Source: UBA6163 sp041753075 (GTDB taxonomy: Bacteria > Planctomycetota > Planctomycetia > Pirellulales > Pirellulaceae). Taken from it: a DNA stretch of 64,000 nucleotides. The position numbers and the translations under genes are program-made. The stretch is from NCBI GenBank assembly GCA_041753075.1, contig JBGSVE010000054.1, positions 1 through 64,000 of the forward strand, given 5' to 3'. The notes under the pieces were generated by a model that was not told where the DNA came from, searched no databases, and was given only the letters and a program-made list of their open reading frames with translations. Shown piece after piece: positions 16,569 through 24,813 of the stretch. Positions within the stretch are counted from its first letter, which is position 1. Each line of letters begins with the position of its first letter.

Positions 16569-17771
16569 CTATTGCGTCAAGACGGCGGGTAACGTCTTGG
16601 CGATCTGGCTGAACACGACACTCAATTGAGCCGCATCAGGTGCGTGGTAATGATTACCGCCACCGATTGCTGCGACTTCGGCCATCTTGACTTGATCAGC
16701 TTGATCGCTGAACGTGATCGTATGAATCGTGATATTCGCATCGGCTGCGGCTTGCGCCACAATCACCGGATCGATACCTTGGGTCACCAAACCATCGGTC
16801 AATAAAATCATCGTCTTCTTTGCCGTCAGTCGCGCATCGCTGCTGGTCAACACGCCGACCGCCGCTTGCATACCCGAAGCGACGTTGGTGTTACCGATCA
16901 ATTCGGTTTCGCCGATGTCTTCCATCTTGTTGCGAAGGGTGTTGTAGGTAGTCGTCAGCCCCGACTCAACCGTGCTGGCCTCGCTGTTGTACAAGCCGAA
17001 CACAAAGTTGCTGCTGTAGCTGACCAATCCAACCTTGCACTCGAACGGCAACGCATCGACTTCGTCCAGGAACGTATTGACCGATGTCTCGACCGCAGCC
17101 CAGCGGCTTTGCGTCGGATGCGGCGGCAGAAAGTAGAACTGGATAATCGGTTGATCTTCGCCGTTTTCATCGGGGTACGACCAAGCTTCATTCGTCGTAT
17201 CCCAAGCCATCGAGCCACTGCGATCGACCACAACGCACAAGTCATGGTCAACTCGCGTGGCGATCGAAGAGTAGTCCAGCGAGAAGTTCGTTGGGCTGAG
17301 TACCGACATGAAGTATTGGCCTGGACCGGTCAACGCTGTCCCGCCCATTCGTGTGACAACGCGGACGGCGTTGAGCGGTTGGACGTTTTGGTTGAATGAG
17401 TAGGTTCCATCGGGATTCGACGAACCGTTGCCGAACTGCACGTCGGCATTGCGAATTCGCATTCGGTTGCCCGAAACGTAATGGCTTTGCGCGATGTTCT
17501 TCGATGCGCTGCGTGCGCTGCTGGTCGATTGCGATTGGCCCAACACCACGGCACCGGCCTTGGCCGCTGCGTCGCACGCCAACCGGACCTCGGTCTTGGC
17601 CGTCGAGAGCTGCGTCAGGTTGATGCAGAACGCACCGACCAGCAACATCGACATCAGCGCCACCGCTGACAGCACCAGGACACTTCCGCGACGGCGTGTC
17701 GCCCGTCGCGAGCCAGCGAATCCGCGGTTGCGGATTCCCAGCCTTTCAACATAGTTTGTATTCATGTTCAT
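16569..17771 (-). CDS. TadG-like protein with von Willebrand factor A domain
   Basis: 400 residues. The basic N-terminus (RRATRRRGSVLVLSAVALMS) and membrane helix at about 29-51 are typical of TadG (a Flp pilus-assembly type N-terminus), followed by a linker domain. The vWA domain spans about 178-395, with a MIDAS motif DRSGSM (Asp183, Ser185, Ser187), a Thr in the second MIDAS loop region (GNTNVASGM) and MILLTDG as the third. An intact MIDAS implies divalent-metal-dependent ligand binding outside the cytoplasmic membrane. It lies between two TadE-like genes on the same strand. No Tad ATPase, secretin or Flp pilin gene is present nearby. Confidence 0.82.
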   Translation of the reverse strand: MNMNTNYVERLGIRNRGFAGSRRATRRRGSVLVLSAVALMSMLLVGAFCINLTQLSTAKTEVRLACDAAAKAGAVVLGQSQSTSSARSASKNIAQSHYVSGNRMRIRNADVQFGNGSSNPDGTYSFNQNVQPLNAVRVVTRMGGTALTGPGQYFMSVLSPTNFSLDYSSIATRVDHDLCVVVDRSGSMAWDTTNEAWSYPDENGEDQPIIQFYFLPPHPTQSRWAAVETSVNTFLDEVDALPFECKVGLVSYSSNFVFGLYNSEASTVESGLTTTYNTLRNKMEDIGETELIGNTNVASGMQAAVGVLTSSDARLTAKKTMILLTDGLVTQGIDPVIVAQAAADANITIHTITFSDQADQVKMAEVAAIGGGNHYHAPDAAQLSVVFSQIAKTLPAVLTQ

Positions 17772-17826
17772 GATCGTTCCGACAAAAAGATGAGTAGTTA
17801 GCCGACAAGATTCTCAGACAAAGTTA

Positions 17827-18279
17827 TTATTCGCGGAGCATGTATGCTGACGCATTGACCGCACCGCTGGGCGAAAAGACATACGAAACAGGCGTGTTTC
17901 CGGCGATTGGAATAACCACTTGGACGATCAATTCTTCGCCCGTGGGTAACGTCGCCAGTCCACCCGCCCCGGGTGTCACAATCACTTGCCCGCCGGTGAT
18001 ATTTCGACCGGCCAGCAAAGCCAAGCATCGTGCCTCGACCTGGGCCGTGGTCACGGTTCGCCGAGCCGCCAAGCGTGCGCCTTCATACGCCGCCACCGAA
18101 GCTGATTGACGCAGGAACAAGCGATTGCAAATTTCGAGTGTTCCGAACGTGATCGTCAACAAGATCGGCAACAGAATCGCCAACTCAACCACCGCCAGCG
18201 CGGATCGCGTTTGGCCGTGTTGATGACGACGTGTATTACGGCGTCGCGTCATCGTTTGTGTGATTGAATTGGTTCTCAT
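17827..18279 (-). CDS. TadE-like membrane protein
   Basis: 150 residues from ATG 18279, which has GGAGA seven bases upstream; longer in-frame starts (up to 18321) lack this. Basic N-terminal arm with RRRNTRRHQHGQ, then a helix ALAVVELAILLPILLTITFGTLEICNRLF (split here only for reading) carrying the TadE Glu, then LRQSASVAAYEGARLAARR and an extracytoplasmic beta domain ending YMLRE. It is second in the series after the DUF4114 gene and resembles the later TadE-like protein in layout but not closely in sequence. Confidence 0.78.
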   Translation of the reverse strand: MRTNSITQTMTRRRNTRRHQHGQTRSALAVVELAILLPILLTITFGTLEICNRLFLRQSASVAAYEGARLAARRTVTTAQVEARCLALLAGRNITGGQVIVTPGAGGLATLPTGEELIVQVVIPIAGNTPVSYVFSPSGAVNASAYMLRE

Positions 18280-18321
18280 GGTCTTTCTCCAACGATTCAT
18301 TGCGTCTAAATTTCGCCTCAA

Positions 18322-19086
18322 TTACTGGGGCAAGTCGGACAGGTCATTGAACAGGTTGGCGGCATTGGTTTCGCCAATATCAACAACGAACAAGCAATCG
18401 TTGTAATCCAAGTCACCACCGCCATAGAGATCTTCGAAGCCGATCATCACATAGCGTGAATTGGGCAACAGGAAAGCGACGACGTGCTGCTTGGCGTCAA
18501 CGTTCAAGTCCGTGTTGTTGTACCAAGTGTTCCGTGGCGTTAGCGCACCATCGGAAACCAGGAAGAAGTCCATCTGGATGCCGGGGCCGCCAGCGGTCAA
18601 TTCAATGAAATCACCAACGACCAGCGGTGTGCTCTGGTTGCGCGTGGTGGACGTTGGGCTTCCGAACGACGCATTGGGGAACAACAGGTACGGTTGGCCT
18701 GGTGTCGGTTGGCCCGCAGGGGTGAAGCTGAAGCCGAGTGAATTCCAGTAACCTGCACCCTCATGCACAAAGTAAACGCGAATCGGCAAATCCGATGTTG
18801 AACGCAAGAACAAACGACTAGCATCAAGCTTGTAGCCGCTGACTTGATTGAAGACTACCGATTCAGCCAATGATTCGTTAATCAATTGTTTGAACGTCGG
18901 CAGATAGTTGTTGAAGAAGTCGGTCGAACGTGCGTCAGACTTCCTTACTTGCACCGGCGCGTAGGGCTGCAAACCATAAGGTCGCGCGTTGGACTGAACC
19001 GGTGATGGGTTTCCAGCGGTTGCGGCAATCGGCAACGAAACAGCCGCAAATGCTACGGCGAGCAGGTGTTTGACTAAGTAACGCAT
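18322..19086 (-). CDS. secreted DUF4114 domain protein
   Basis: 254 residues with a Sec signal peptide (LLAVAFAAVSLPIAATAG, cleavage near residue 24). The C-terminal half contains the DUF4114 pattern VMIGFEDLYGGGDLDYNDCLFVV, a calcium-binding-like Asp-rich loop found in many secreted or surface proteins. The N-terminal half has Tyr/Pro-rich and FFNNYLPTFKQLI segments. A GAGG ribosome site lies just before the ATG. It heads the TadE/TadG series and may be its extracellular or surface-displayed product; that is inference from position. Confidence 0.72.
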   Translation of the reverse strand: MRYLVKHLLAVAFAAVSLPIAATAGNPSPVQSNARPYGLQPYAPVQVRKSDARSTDFFNNYLPTFKQLINESLAESVVFNQVSGYKLDASRLFLRSTSDLPIRVYFVHEGAGYWNSLGFSFTPAGQPTPGQPYLLFPNASFGSPTSTTRNQSTPLVVGDFIELTAGGPGIQMDFFLVSDGALTPRNTWYNNTDLNVDAKQHVVAFLLPNSRYVMIGFEDLYGGGDLDYNDCLFVVDIGETNAANLFNDLSDLPQ

Positions 19087-19266
19087 GGCGATTACCTCAG
19101 GGAGTAGTGAAAAGCGGATTAGTGGTCTCCCCCGAGACTGAAGGCTGTGGCGAATTCTCGCTGCCTCTAGGGGAAACCTAGCTCAGAAAACCCAGCGCTG
19201 CGGAAAAATAGTAAAAATTGTCCGTGGCCGCGTTATCCTGGGCGCAAACACAGCAAATCGCCTCTA
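19087..19266. other. leader and promoter region of the DUF4114/Tad-like series
   Basis: About 180 bases upstream of the minus-strand series. It includes a small palindrome CTAGGGGAAACCTAG (about 19168-19182) and an A/T-rich stretch near 19205-19220, as expected for a promoter. I could not assign a riboswitch class. Confidence 0.4.
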
Positions 19267-19308
19267 TTGTAGAACCATTGTCCTAATGGTTTGGGACAAT
19301 GGTTCTAC
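19267..19308. repeat. family 2 palindrome
   Basis: Arms GTAGAACCATTGTCC (19269-19283) and its exact complement (19294-19308) with a 10-base loop. The inner half-arm CCATTGTCCTAATGG can also fold on itself. It ends 22 bases before the ATG of the pectate lyase-like gene, so it lies in or beside that gene's 5' leader. Confidence 0.8.
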
Positions 19309-19330
19309 TCTGCCAATATCGGGACTAAAT

Positions 19331-20803
19331 ATGATTGCCCATCGATCGATGATTACAGCGTTTTCCACCGCTGCCTTGCTGTTTGGAGTTACTTCCAACG
19401 TCCGCAGCGCCGAACCGACCAAACTCAGCCCACAGGCAATCGGGGAATTGGCCGACGAAGCGACCGCGGCGATTAACACTGCGGCATTGCAGTTCGTTGA
19501 TGGTGCGTCGGCACATGGCGGTTATGTTTATCGCGTCTCGCTCGACGGCACGACACGACTGGGCGAAGGCGACGCCACGCCGACCGAAATCTGGGTCCAA
19601 CCGCCCGGCACACCCACCGTCGGCATGGCATTGTTGCGGGCCTACCAAGCCACCGGCGACAAACGCATTTTCGACGCCGCGACCGCAGCCGCATTGGCAC
19701 TTGTGCATGGCCAATTGCAATCCGGCGCATGGACCGATCGCGTCGACTTTGATCCGCGCGGCAAACACAGTGGGCCTTATCGCAACGGCAATGGAGATCC
19801 CAAAGGTCGCAATTACTCGACGCTCGACGATGACAAATCACAAGCCGCGATTCGCTTTCTCATTCACATGGACCAAGCGCACGCCGGTAAACAGGAAGCG
19901 ATCGCTCAATCGGTTCGCGTCGCGCTCGATGCGTTGCTCAAAGCTCAATTCGCTTGTGGTGGTTTTCCACAAGGTTGGGAGAAACCGGTTGATGTATTTC
20001 CTGTCGTGAACGCGTCGTATCCGAAATACGATTGGCGAACCGCAGGCCGGGTCAAGAACTATTGGGACTACCCAACGCTGAACGATGGTTTGGCCGGTTC
20101 GGTGTGTGATACGTTGTGGCTAGCGCATCAAACTTATGATGATCCGCAATATCGCGACGCGATGTTGCGGTTTGGCGAATTTTTAATTCGCGCGCAGATG
20201 CCCGAGCCACAACCCGCCTGGGCACAACAATACAGTCACGAGCTGGTGCCGATCTGGGCGCGCAAGTTTGAACCGGCGGCAATCGTTGGCATTGAATCCG
20301 AAGACGTGATCGCCACGTTGATGTTCATCGCCGAAAAAACTGGCGAGCAACGATTTTTGAAACCGATTCCGGCGGCGATTGCGTGGATCAAAAGCTCGAC
20401 GCTTCCCGATGGCCAACTGGCCCGTTTTTATGAACTTGAAACCAACAAGCCGCTCTACTTTTTTCGTCGTGGCGATGTTTACACGTTGACTTATGATGAT
20501 TCCGATTTGCCCACTCACTATGGTTTCAAAACCAAATCGAAAATCGATTCGTTGGCGGCGCGGCATGAGGTATTGGCCGCCGGTGGTACGCCTCGCGTCA
20601 GTGTATCGAGTCTCAATACGCTCGCTCGCGATGCGCAAACGTTGCTGCAATCACTCGACCCCCAAGGCCGTTGGTTGACCGACAAATCAGGCAAACCGCT
20701 GGCGGCGCGCGATGCGGCCGATTTGGGCGCGGTGTTTTACGATAGCGCGGTGTTCAGCAAAAACGTTTCACGGCTCAGCGAATTTGTCGCGAAGACAAAA
20801 TGA
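19331..20803 (+). CDS. secreted PL10-like pectate lyase / pectic acid lyase
   Basis: 490 residues starting at ATG 19331, where a signal peptide begins (MITAFSTAALLFGVTSNVRSAEP). An (alpha/alpha) toroid is indicated by helical repeats such as TPTVGMALLRAYQATGDKRI and by motifs reminiscent of family PL10 (pectic acid lyase, Pfam Pec_lyase): GGFPQGWE, YDWRTAGRVKNYWDYPTLND, and RFYELETNKPLYF. PL10 enzymes cleave polygalacturonate by beta-elimination with calcium. The assignment rests on motif recall; other toroid hydrolases are possible. An in-frame start at 19286 would place the palindrome in the coding region and is rejected. Confidence 0.62.
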   Translation: MIAHRSMITAFSTAALLFGVTSNVRSAEPTKLSPQAIGELADEATAAINTAALQFVDGASAHGGYVYRVSLDGTTRLGEGDATPTEIWVQPPGTPTVGMALLRAYQATGDKRIFDAATAAALALVHGQLQSGAWTDRVDFDPRGKHSGPYRNGNGDPKGRNYSTLDDDKSQAAIRFLIHMDQAHAGKQEAIAQSVRVALDALLKAQFACGGFPQGWEKPVDVFPVVNASYPKYDWRTAGRVKNYWDYPTLNDGLAGSVCDTLWLAHQTYDDPQYRDAMLRFGEFLIRAQMPEPQPAWAQQYSHELVPIWARKFEPAAIVGIESEDVIATLMFIAEKTGEQRFLKPIPAAIAWIKSSTLPDGQLARFYELETNKPLYFFRRGDVYTLTYDDSDLPTHYGFKTKSKIDSLAARHEVLAAGGTPRVSVSSLNTLARDAQTLLQSLDPQGRWLTDKSGKPLAARDAADLGAVFYDSAVFSKNVSRLSEFVAKTK

Positions 20804-20924
20804 AGTCTGTGAGCGGCTCTGAAAAACATGAGCGCCCGCCGACTTGTTACCGGCGGCAACTTGAATGACACTTACAAGTAGTTTGATCGATTGAACTATC
20901 TACTTCGCCGCGCCGAGACAACCC

Positions 20925-22418
20925 ATGACCCGTTTGCTGATTATTTTTTCATTTTGTGCCATGCTGCACGGCTCCGTCGCGAAGATTGCGACCGCGCAAT
21001 TCGAGGGGCTGCTGGCACGCGTGCCCAACGATGCCAATACGCTGGTCCTGATCAACGCCGACAAGTTGTTCGGCTCGCCGGTCGCCGATCGTGAACGTTG
21101 GGACGCACGTCGCAAGGCTGCATTTGATGCGGGCATTTCGATGTTGCCACCGGATGCCAACGCGGTAGTCTTGGCGGGCCGAATGGATGTCGAGTATTTC
21201 AGCAGCGTGTGGGAATTGACGCTGGTGAAATTCTCTGCCGGGCGAACGGTGCAAGCGGTCGCGACGCGCTTTGGTGGTTCGATTGATTCCATTTCGCAGC
21301 GCGCCGCGGCGCGGTTGCCCGATGACCAATACGTCGTCCAGGTTTCGCCGACGGTGTTAGGCGCATATACGCCGGCCAATCGCCAAGACGTGATGCGTTG
21401 GCTGAAGTCAACCGACGAGACCTCGTTGACCCAATCGTTGTCGCCGTATCTGAAAACCGCTTATCAATACGCCGCCGAAGTGGGCACGCCAATCGTGATG
21501 GCAATCGATGTCGCCGGTGTGGTCTCGCCGGCTGATGCGGCGGCAAAATTGAAAACGTTCAAGTCGGTTGGGACTAATGAAGCCAAGGTCACGGCGCTCG
21601 CCGCGCTGGCCGGCCATGTTCAAGGCGTCACGCTGGGCATTACCGTCGCGGACAAGATGACCGGAGCGGTGCGAATCGATTTTGACCAGTCGCCACAAGC
21701 CGTCGCGGGTGAATTGAAAGACGTGTTCCTCGAAGTCCTACAACGCAACGGTGCGGTCGTCGATGACTTTGCCGATTGGCAAGCGTCGGTCAGCGGCAAT
21801 ACTTATTTCTTGCGCGGTGGGTTGTCGTCCAGCGGTGCGCGGCGGCTGTTGAGCGTGTTGGAATTGTCACACGCACTTTCCGAGGCGATGGATTTAGCGA
21901 AGTCGTCCAGCCCGACGGGGTCCGGCGGTGGCAATCCAACGAAGATCTATTTTGAATCGATCACGACGATGCTCGACGACCTGCGCGACAAACCGCGCAA
22001 AGACGGCGTCCAGACTGCGGGCCAAGCCGGCACTTGGTACGGCAAGTACGCGGGCAAGATTGATGCGTTGCCGATCTTGGATGTCGATACAGCAATGTTG
22101 GACCTGGGTGCGGAAATTTCGTCGTCGCTGCGTAATGCCGAGTTATCGTTGCGCGGTGTCGGCATGAAAAGCGGCATGAGAATCGCCAGCGGCGAAGCGT
22201 CCGGCGGCGACTATGGCTACGGCTACGGCTACGGCGGATATCGCCAATCGTATAATTTGCACAGCGGCATGGATAACGCCAGCGGTGCGAAGTCGGCGAT
22301 TCGCAAGCAAGAAACGATTTCGAGCGTGTCGGACATTCGCCAAATGTGGGCCAACATCGACAATGCGTTGGCAAAAATTCGCCGCGATTTGACTGAGAAA
22401 TACTCGATGGAATTTTAA
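20925..22418 (+). CDS. secreted hypothetical protein
   Basis: 497 residues with an N-terminal signal peptide (about 1-24, ending ATAQ). The body resembles secreted planctomycete proteins that start FEGLLARVPNDANTLVLINADKLFGSP, but I cannot assign a function. Near residues 430-440 is a Gly/Tyr run (DYGYGYGYGGYRQSY) encoded by short repeated GGCTAC units (about 22215-22235). The C-terminus has a helical segment (SVSDIRQMWANIDNALAKIRRDL). No catalytic motif stands out. Confidence 0.6.
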   Translation: MTRLLIIFSFCAMLHGSVAKIATAQFEGLLARVPNDANTLVLINADKLFGSPVADRERWDARRKAAFDAGISMLPPDANAVVLAGRMDVEYFSSVWELTLVKFSAGRTVQAVATRFGGSIDSISQRAAARLPDDQYVVQVSPTVLGAYTPANRQDVMRWLKSTDETSLTQSLSPYLKTAYQYAAEVGTPIVMAIDVAGVVSPADAAAKLKTFKSVGTNEAKVTALAALAGHVQGVTLGITVADKMTGAVRIDFDQSPQAVAGELKDVFLEVLQRNGAVVDDFADWQASVSGNTYFLRGGLSSSGARRLLSVLELSHALSEAMDLAKSSSPTGSGGGNPTKIYFESITTMLDDLRDKPRKDGVQTAGQAGTWYGKYAGKIDALPILDVDTAMLDLGAEISSSLRNAELSLRGVGMKSGMRIASGEASGGDYGYGYGYGGYRQSYNLHSGMDNASGAKSAIRKQETISSVSDIRQMWANIDNALAKIRRDLTEKYSMEF

Positions 22419-22587
22419 GTGGTCAAGGACGCGACATCGTCGTTAATGCGTTGCAGCAGAATCACGACGGCGGAGCGTCGTGGAACACTTTCACCCGCCG
22501 AGTGCTGGGATCGGTACACTTAGTGTTAACGATCGGCACACTGTCGATTGTTTCCCTTTGCCCAAAATCGATGAGGATACCCGCATC

Positions 22588-23301
22588 ATGTTGTCAAACA
22601 AAATTGATCTCAGCCGTCGCGACATGCTTCGAATAGCCGGAACCGCCGCGGTGGCGTCAATGGTTGCCACAGGCGGAGTCGCTGGTGCCGCCGAAGCGAC
22701 ATTGCCCGCGCTGCCGTATGCGTTCGACGCGCTCGAGCCGTACATTGACGCCCAGACGATGGAGATTCACCACGATCGCCATCACAAATCTTATATCGAC
22801 AAACTCAACGCTGCGTTGGTCGACCACGCGGACTTGCAAACCAAGCCGGTCGCAAAATTGTTGTCGCACCTTGACGCGGTGCCCGAATCGATTCGCACCG
22901 CCGTTCGCAACCATGGTGGCGGTCATTTGAACCACACGATGTTTTGGCAAATGATGGCTCCGGGCGGCGGCAAGCAAAGCAAGGGCGAAGTAGGCAAGGC
23001 GATCGATGCGGCCTTCGGCGGCTTCGATCAATTTGCCACCGCGTTCGCAACCGCCGCCGGCGGCCAATTCGGCAGCGGTTGGGCGTGGTTGGTCATGGAC
23101 AACGGCAAGCTGGCCGTCACCGCGACGCCGAACCAAGACAATCCGTTGAGCCAGGGCCAGGTGCCGTTGTTGGGCCTGGACGTTTGGGAACATGCTTATT
23201 ATTTGAAGTATCAGAACAAGCGTCCTGATTATGTGACCGCTTGGTGGAACGTCGTCAATTGGGATTTCGTCAACAAGCTTTATGCCGACGCCAAGGTGTA
23301 A
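22588..23301 (+). CDS. sodA: exported Mn-type superoxide dismutase
   Basis: 237 residues. The N-terminus has a twin-arginine type leader, SRRDMLRIAG followed by a hydrophobic stretch to about residue 36. The mature part carries all four metal ligands: His61 in MEIHHDRHH, His116 in LNHTMFW, Asp198 and His202 in LDVWEHAYY. Gly-Gly before HLNH and Gln183 in PNQDNPL match the manganese-specific pattern rather than the iron form, which uses a Gln from the second helix. It removes superoxide; the leader implies action outside the cytoplasm. ATG 22588 is chosen because it precedes the leader directly; an upstream start 36 codons earlier adds unrelated sequence. The ECF sigma gene follows after 21 bases. 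Confidence 0.9.
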   Translation: MLSNKIDLSRRDMLRIAGTAAVASMVATGGVAGAAEATLPALPYAFDALEPYIDAQTMEIHHDRHHKSYIDKLNAALVDHADLQTKPVAKLLSHLDAVPESIRTAVRNHGGGHLNHTMFWQMMAPGGGKQSKGEVGKAIDAAFGGFDQFATAFATAAGGQFGSGWAWLVMDNGKLAVTATPNQDNPLSQGQVPLLGLDVWEHAYYLKYQNKRPDYVTAWWNVVNWDFVNKLYADAKV

Positions 23302-23322
23302 GTTCCATTATCCTTCTCGTGT

Positions 23323-23901
23323 TTGTCACGTTGGCCCGCCCCGGTGGATGACGATTCCCAGCTTATCGAACGTACGCTGGCGGGCGATCGGTCCGCGTTT
23401 AGCGATTTGGTGACGAAGTACCAGGATCGATTGTTCGCATCCATGATCGGTGTCACCGGTTCGCCCGAAGAAGCCGAAGATGTGGTCCAAGATGCGTTCG
23501 TTCGCGCGTTCACCAAGCTGTCCAGCTTTCAACAATCCAGCCAATTTTTCACTTGGCTGTATCGCATCGGGTTCAACACGGCGCTGAGCCGTCATCGCCG
23601 CCGCCGCAACCGCGTGTCGCTTGAACACGCGCGCGAGACGACTGGATTGGAACCGATCGACCACGTTGAAGCACCCGACGAACCGATGCTCAGACGCGAA
23701 CGCGTCTCGATGGTGCGAGTGGCGATGCAACAATTGACGGACGAGCATCGCACAATTTTGATCCTTCGCGAGATGGACGAGTGTTCCTACGAATCGATCG
23801 CCGAAATCTTGGAGATCTCAATCGGCACGGTGCGCAGCCGCTTGAGTCGCGCCCGTGGGCAATTGAAATCGGCACTCGAAGCAATGCAAAAACCAGAATG
23901 A
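23323..23901 (+). CDS. ECF-type RNA polymerase sigma factor
   Basis: 192 residues (from TTG 23323; GTG 23344 is an alternative). Region 2 is clear: DLVTKYQDRLFASMIGV, PEEAEDVVQDAFVRAFTKL and FFTWLYRIGFNTALSRHRRR. Region 4 is LTDEHRTILILREMDECSYESIAEILEISIGTVRSRLSRAR. It lacks sigma region 3, as in the extracytoplasmic function class. No anti-sigma gene is adjacent: upstream is sodA and downstream a membrane-anchored hydrolase that overlaps its stop codon (ATGA at 23898-23901). The order suggests a stress-linked transcript, which is inference. Confidence 0.9.
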   Translation: MSRWPAPVDDDSQLIERTLAGDRSAFSDLVTKYQDRLFASMIGVTGSPEEAEDVVQDAFVRAFTKLSSFQQSSQFFTWLYRIGFNTALSRHRRRRNRVSLEHARETTGLEPIDHVEAPDEPMLRRERVSMVRVAMQQLTDEHRTILILREMDECSYESIAEILEISIGTVRSRLSRARGQLKSALEAMQKPE

Positions 23902-24734
23902 AATCGAAGTTGCTGCGGTTCGTTTGGCAACTGTTTCGCGCGGTCTTGATCGGATACACCGTGGTGCTTGGCATGTTGGTTTGGTTTGAGCGGAACCTGA
24001 TTTACCCAAAGCCGGATGCCGGCCGCGCCGATTGGTCGACCTCGCCGGTCAAGCACGAAGACGTTTGGCTTACCGCCGCTGACGGAACGAAACTGCACGG
24101 TTGGTACATGGCGGCGCAACCGGCCAGCGCCGCGGTCGTCTATTTTCACGGCAACGGCGAAGACGTGTTGGCTTGCGGTCCCGAGTTGGCGTCGCTGCGC
24201 GATTCGCTTGCTGTCAGCATTCTTGTCGTCGACTATCGCGGTTACGGCAAAAGCGAAGGCACACCGAACGAGGCCGATATTGTGGCCGATGGAGTCATGG
24301 CGGCGCGGTGGTTGGCCGAGCGTGAATCGATCGCAGCGGATCAATTGGTACTGTGGGGACGTTCGCTCGGCGGCGGCGTCGCGGCGGGTGTCAGCGAATC
24401 GATTCAACCGCGCGCCATCATCTTGGAATGCACATTTGATTCGTTGGTCAATGTCGCCGCAGGACGTTTTCGTTGGGCACCGGTTCGCTGGCTAATGCGA
24501 AATCGTTATCCGTCGGCGGACCGGCTTGCCAACTACTCAGGCCAAGTGATCCAGTGGCACGGCGGAGCTGATCCCGTCGTACCGTTGGCATTGGCCGAGC
24601 GATTGTTTGCCGCGATTGGCGGTGAGCAAAAGCAGTTTATTCTCGCCGCGAAATCGGGCCACAATGATCCGGCACCGGACCAATTCAAGCGCGCCGTCAA
24701 TGCCTTGCTAAAACCCGCTGCGCCCCTGCGTTAA
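23898..24734 (+). CDS. membrane-anchored alpha/beta hydrolase
   Basis: 278 residues. An N-terminal helix (about 13-29, AVLIGYTVVLGMLVWF) should anchor it, followed by an alpha/beta hydrolase domain of the BEM46/ABHD13-like type: VYFHGNGED (oxyanion HG), VDYRGYGKSEG, nucleophile elbow GRSLGG with Ser156, acid Asp225 in GGADPVVP and His255 in SGHND. The triad is complete. ATG 23898 overlaps the sigma factor stop by four bases, so it is translated with it. The substrate is unknown. Confidence 0.82.
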   Translation: MKSKLLRFVWQLFRAVLIGYTVVLGMLVWFERNLIYPKPDAGRADWSTSPVKHEDVWLTAADGTKLHGWYMAAQPASAAVVYFHGNGEDVLACGPELASLRDSLAVSILVVDYRGYGKSEGTPNEADIVADGVMAARWLAERESIAADQLVLWGRSLGGGVAAGVSESIQPRAIILECTFDSLVNVAAGRFRWAPVRWLMRNRYPSADRLANYSGQVIQWHGGADPVVPLALAERLFAAIGGEQKQFILAAKSGHNDPAPDQFKRAVNALLKPAAPLR

Positions 24735-24813
24735 AAACACAGGCACTAGCGCCGGGCTGTTAAAAGTTTGGTGGGTATTCACCGGCGACGACGGTCCGCT
24801 TAGCACCGTCTGG
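24735..24813. other. convergent intergenic region
   Basis: 79 bases between two convergent genes. It contains a 6-base inverted repeat GACGGT/ACCGTC (about 24788-24810) that might help termination, but no T-run is present. Confidence 0.35.

Noticed and set aside
22215..22235. Tandem GGCTAC units in the secreted hypothetical protein
   Set aside because: This is only low-complexity coding sequence for a Gly/Tyr run, not a CRISPR or VNTR array.
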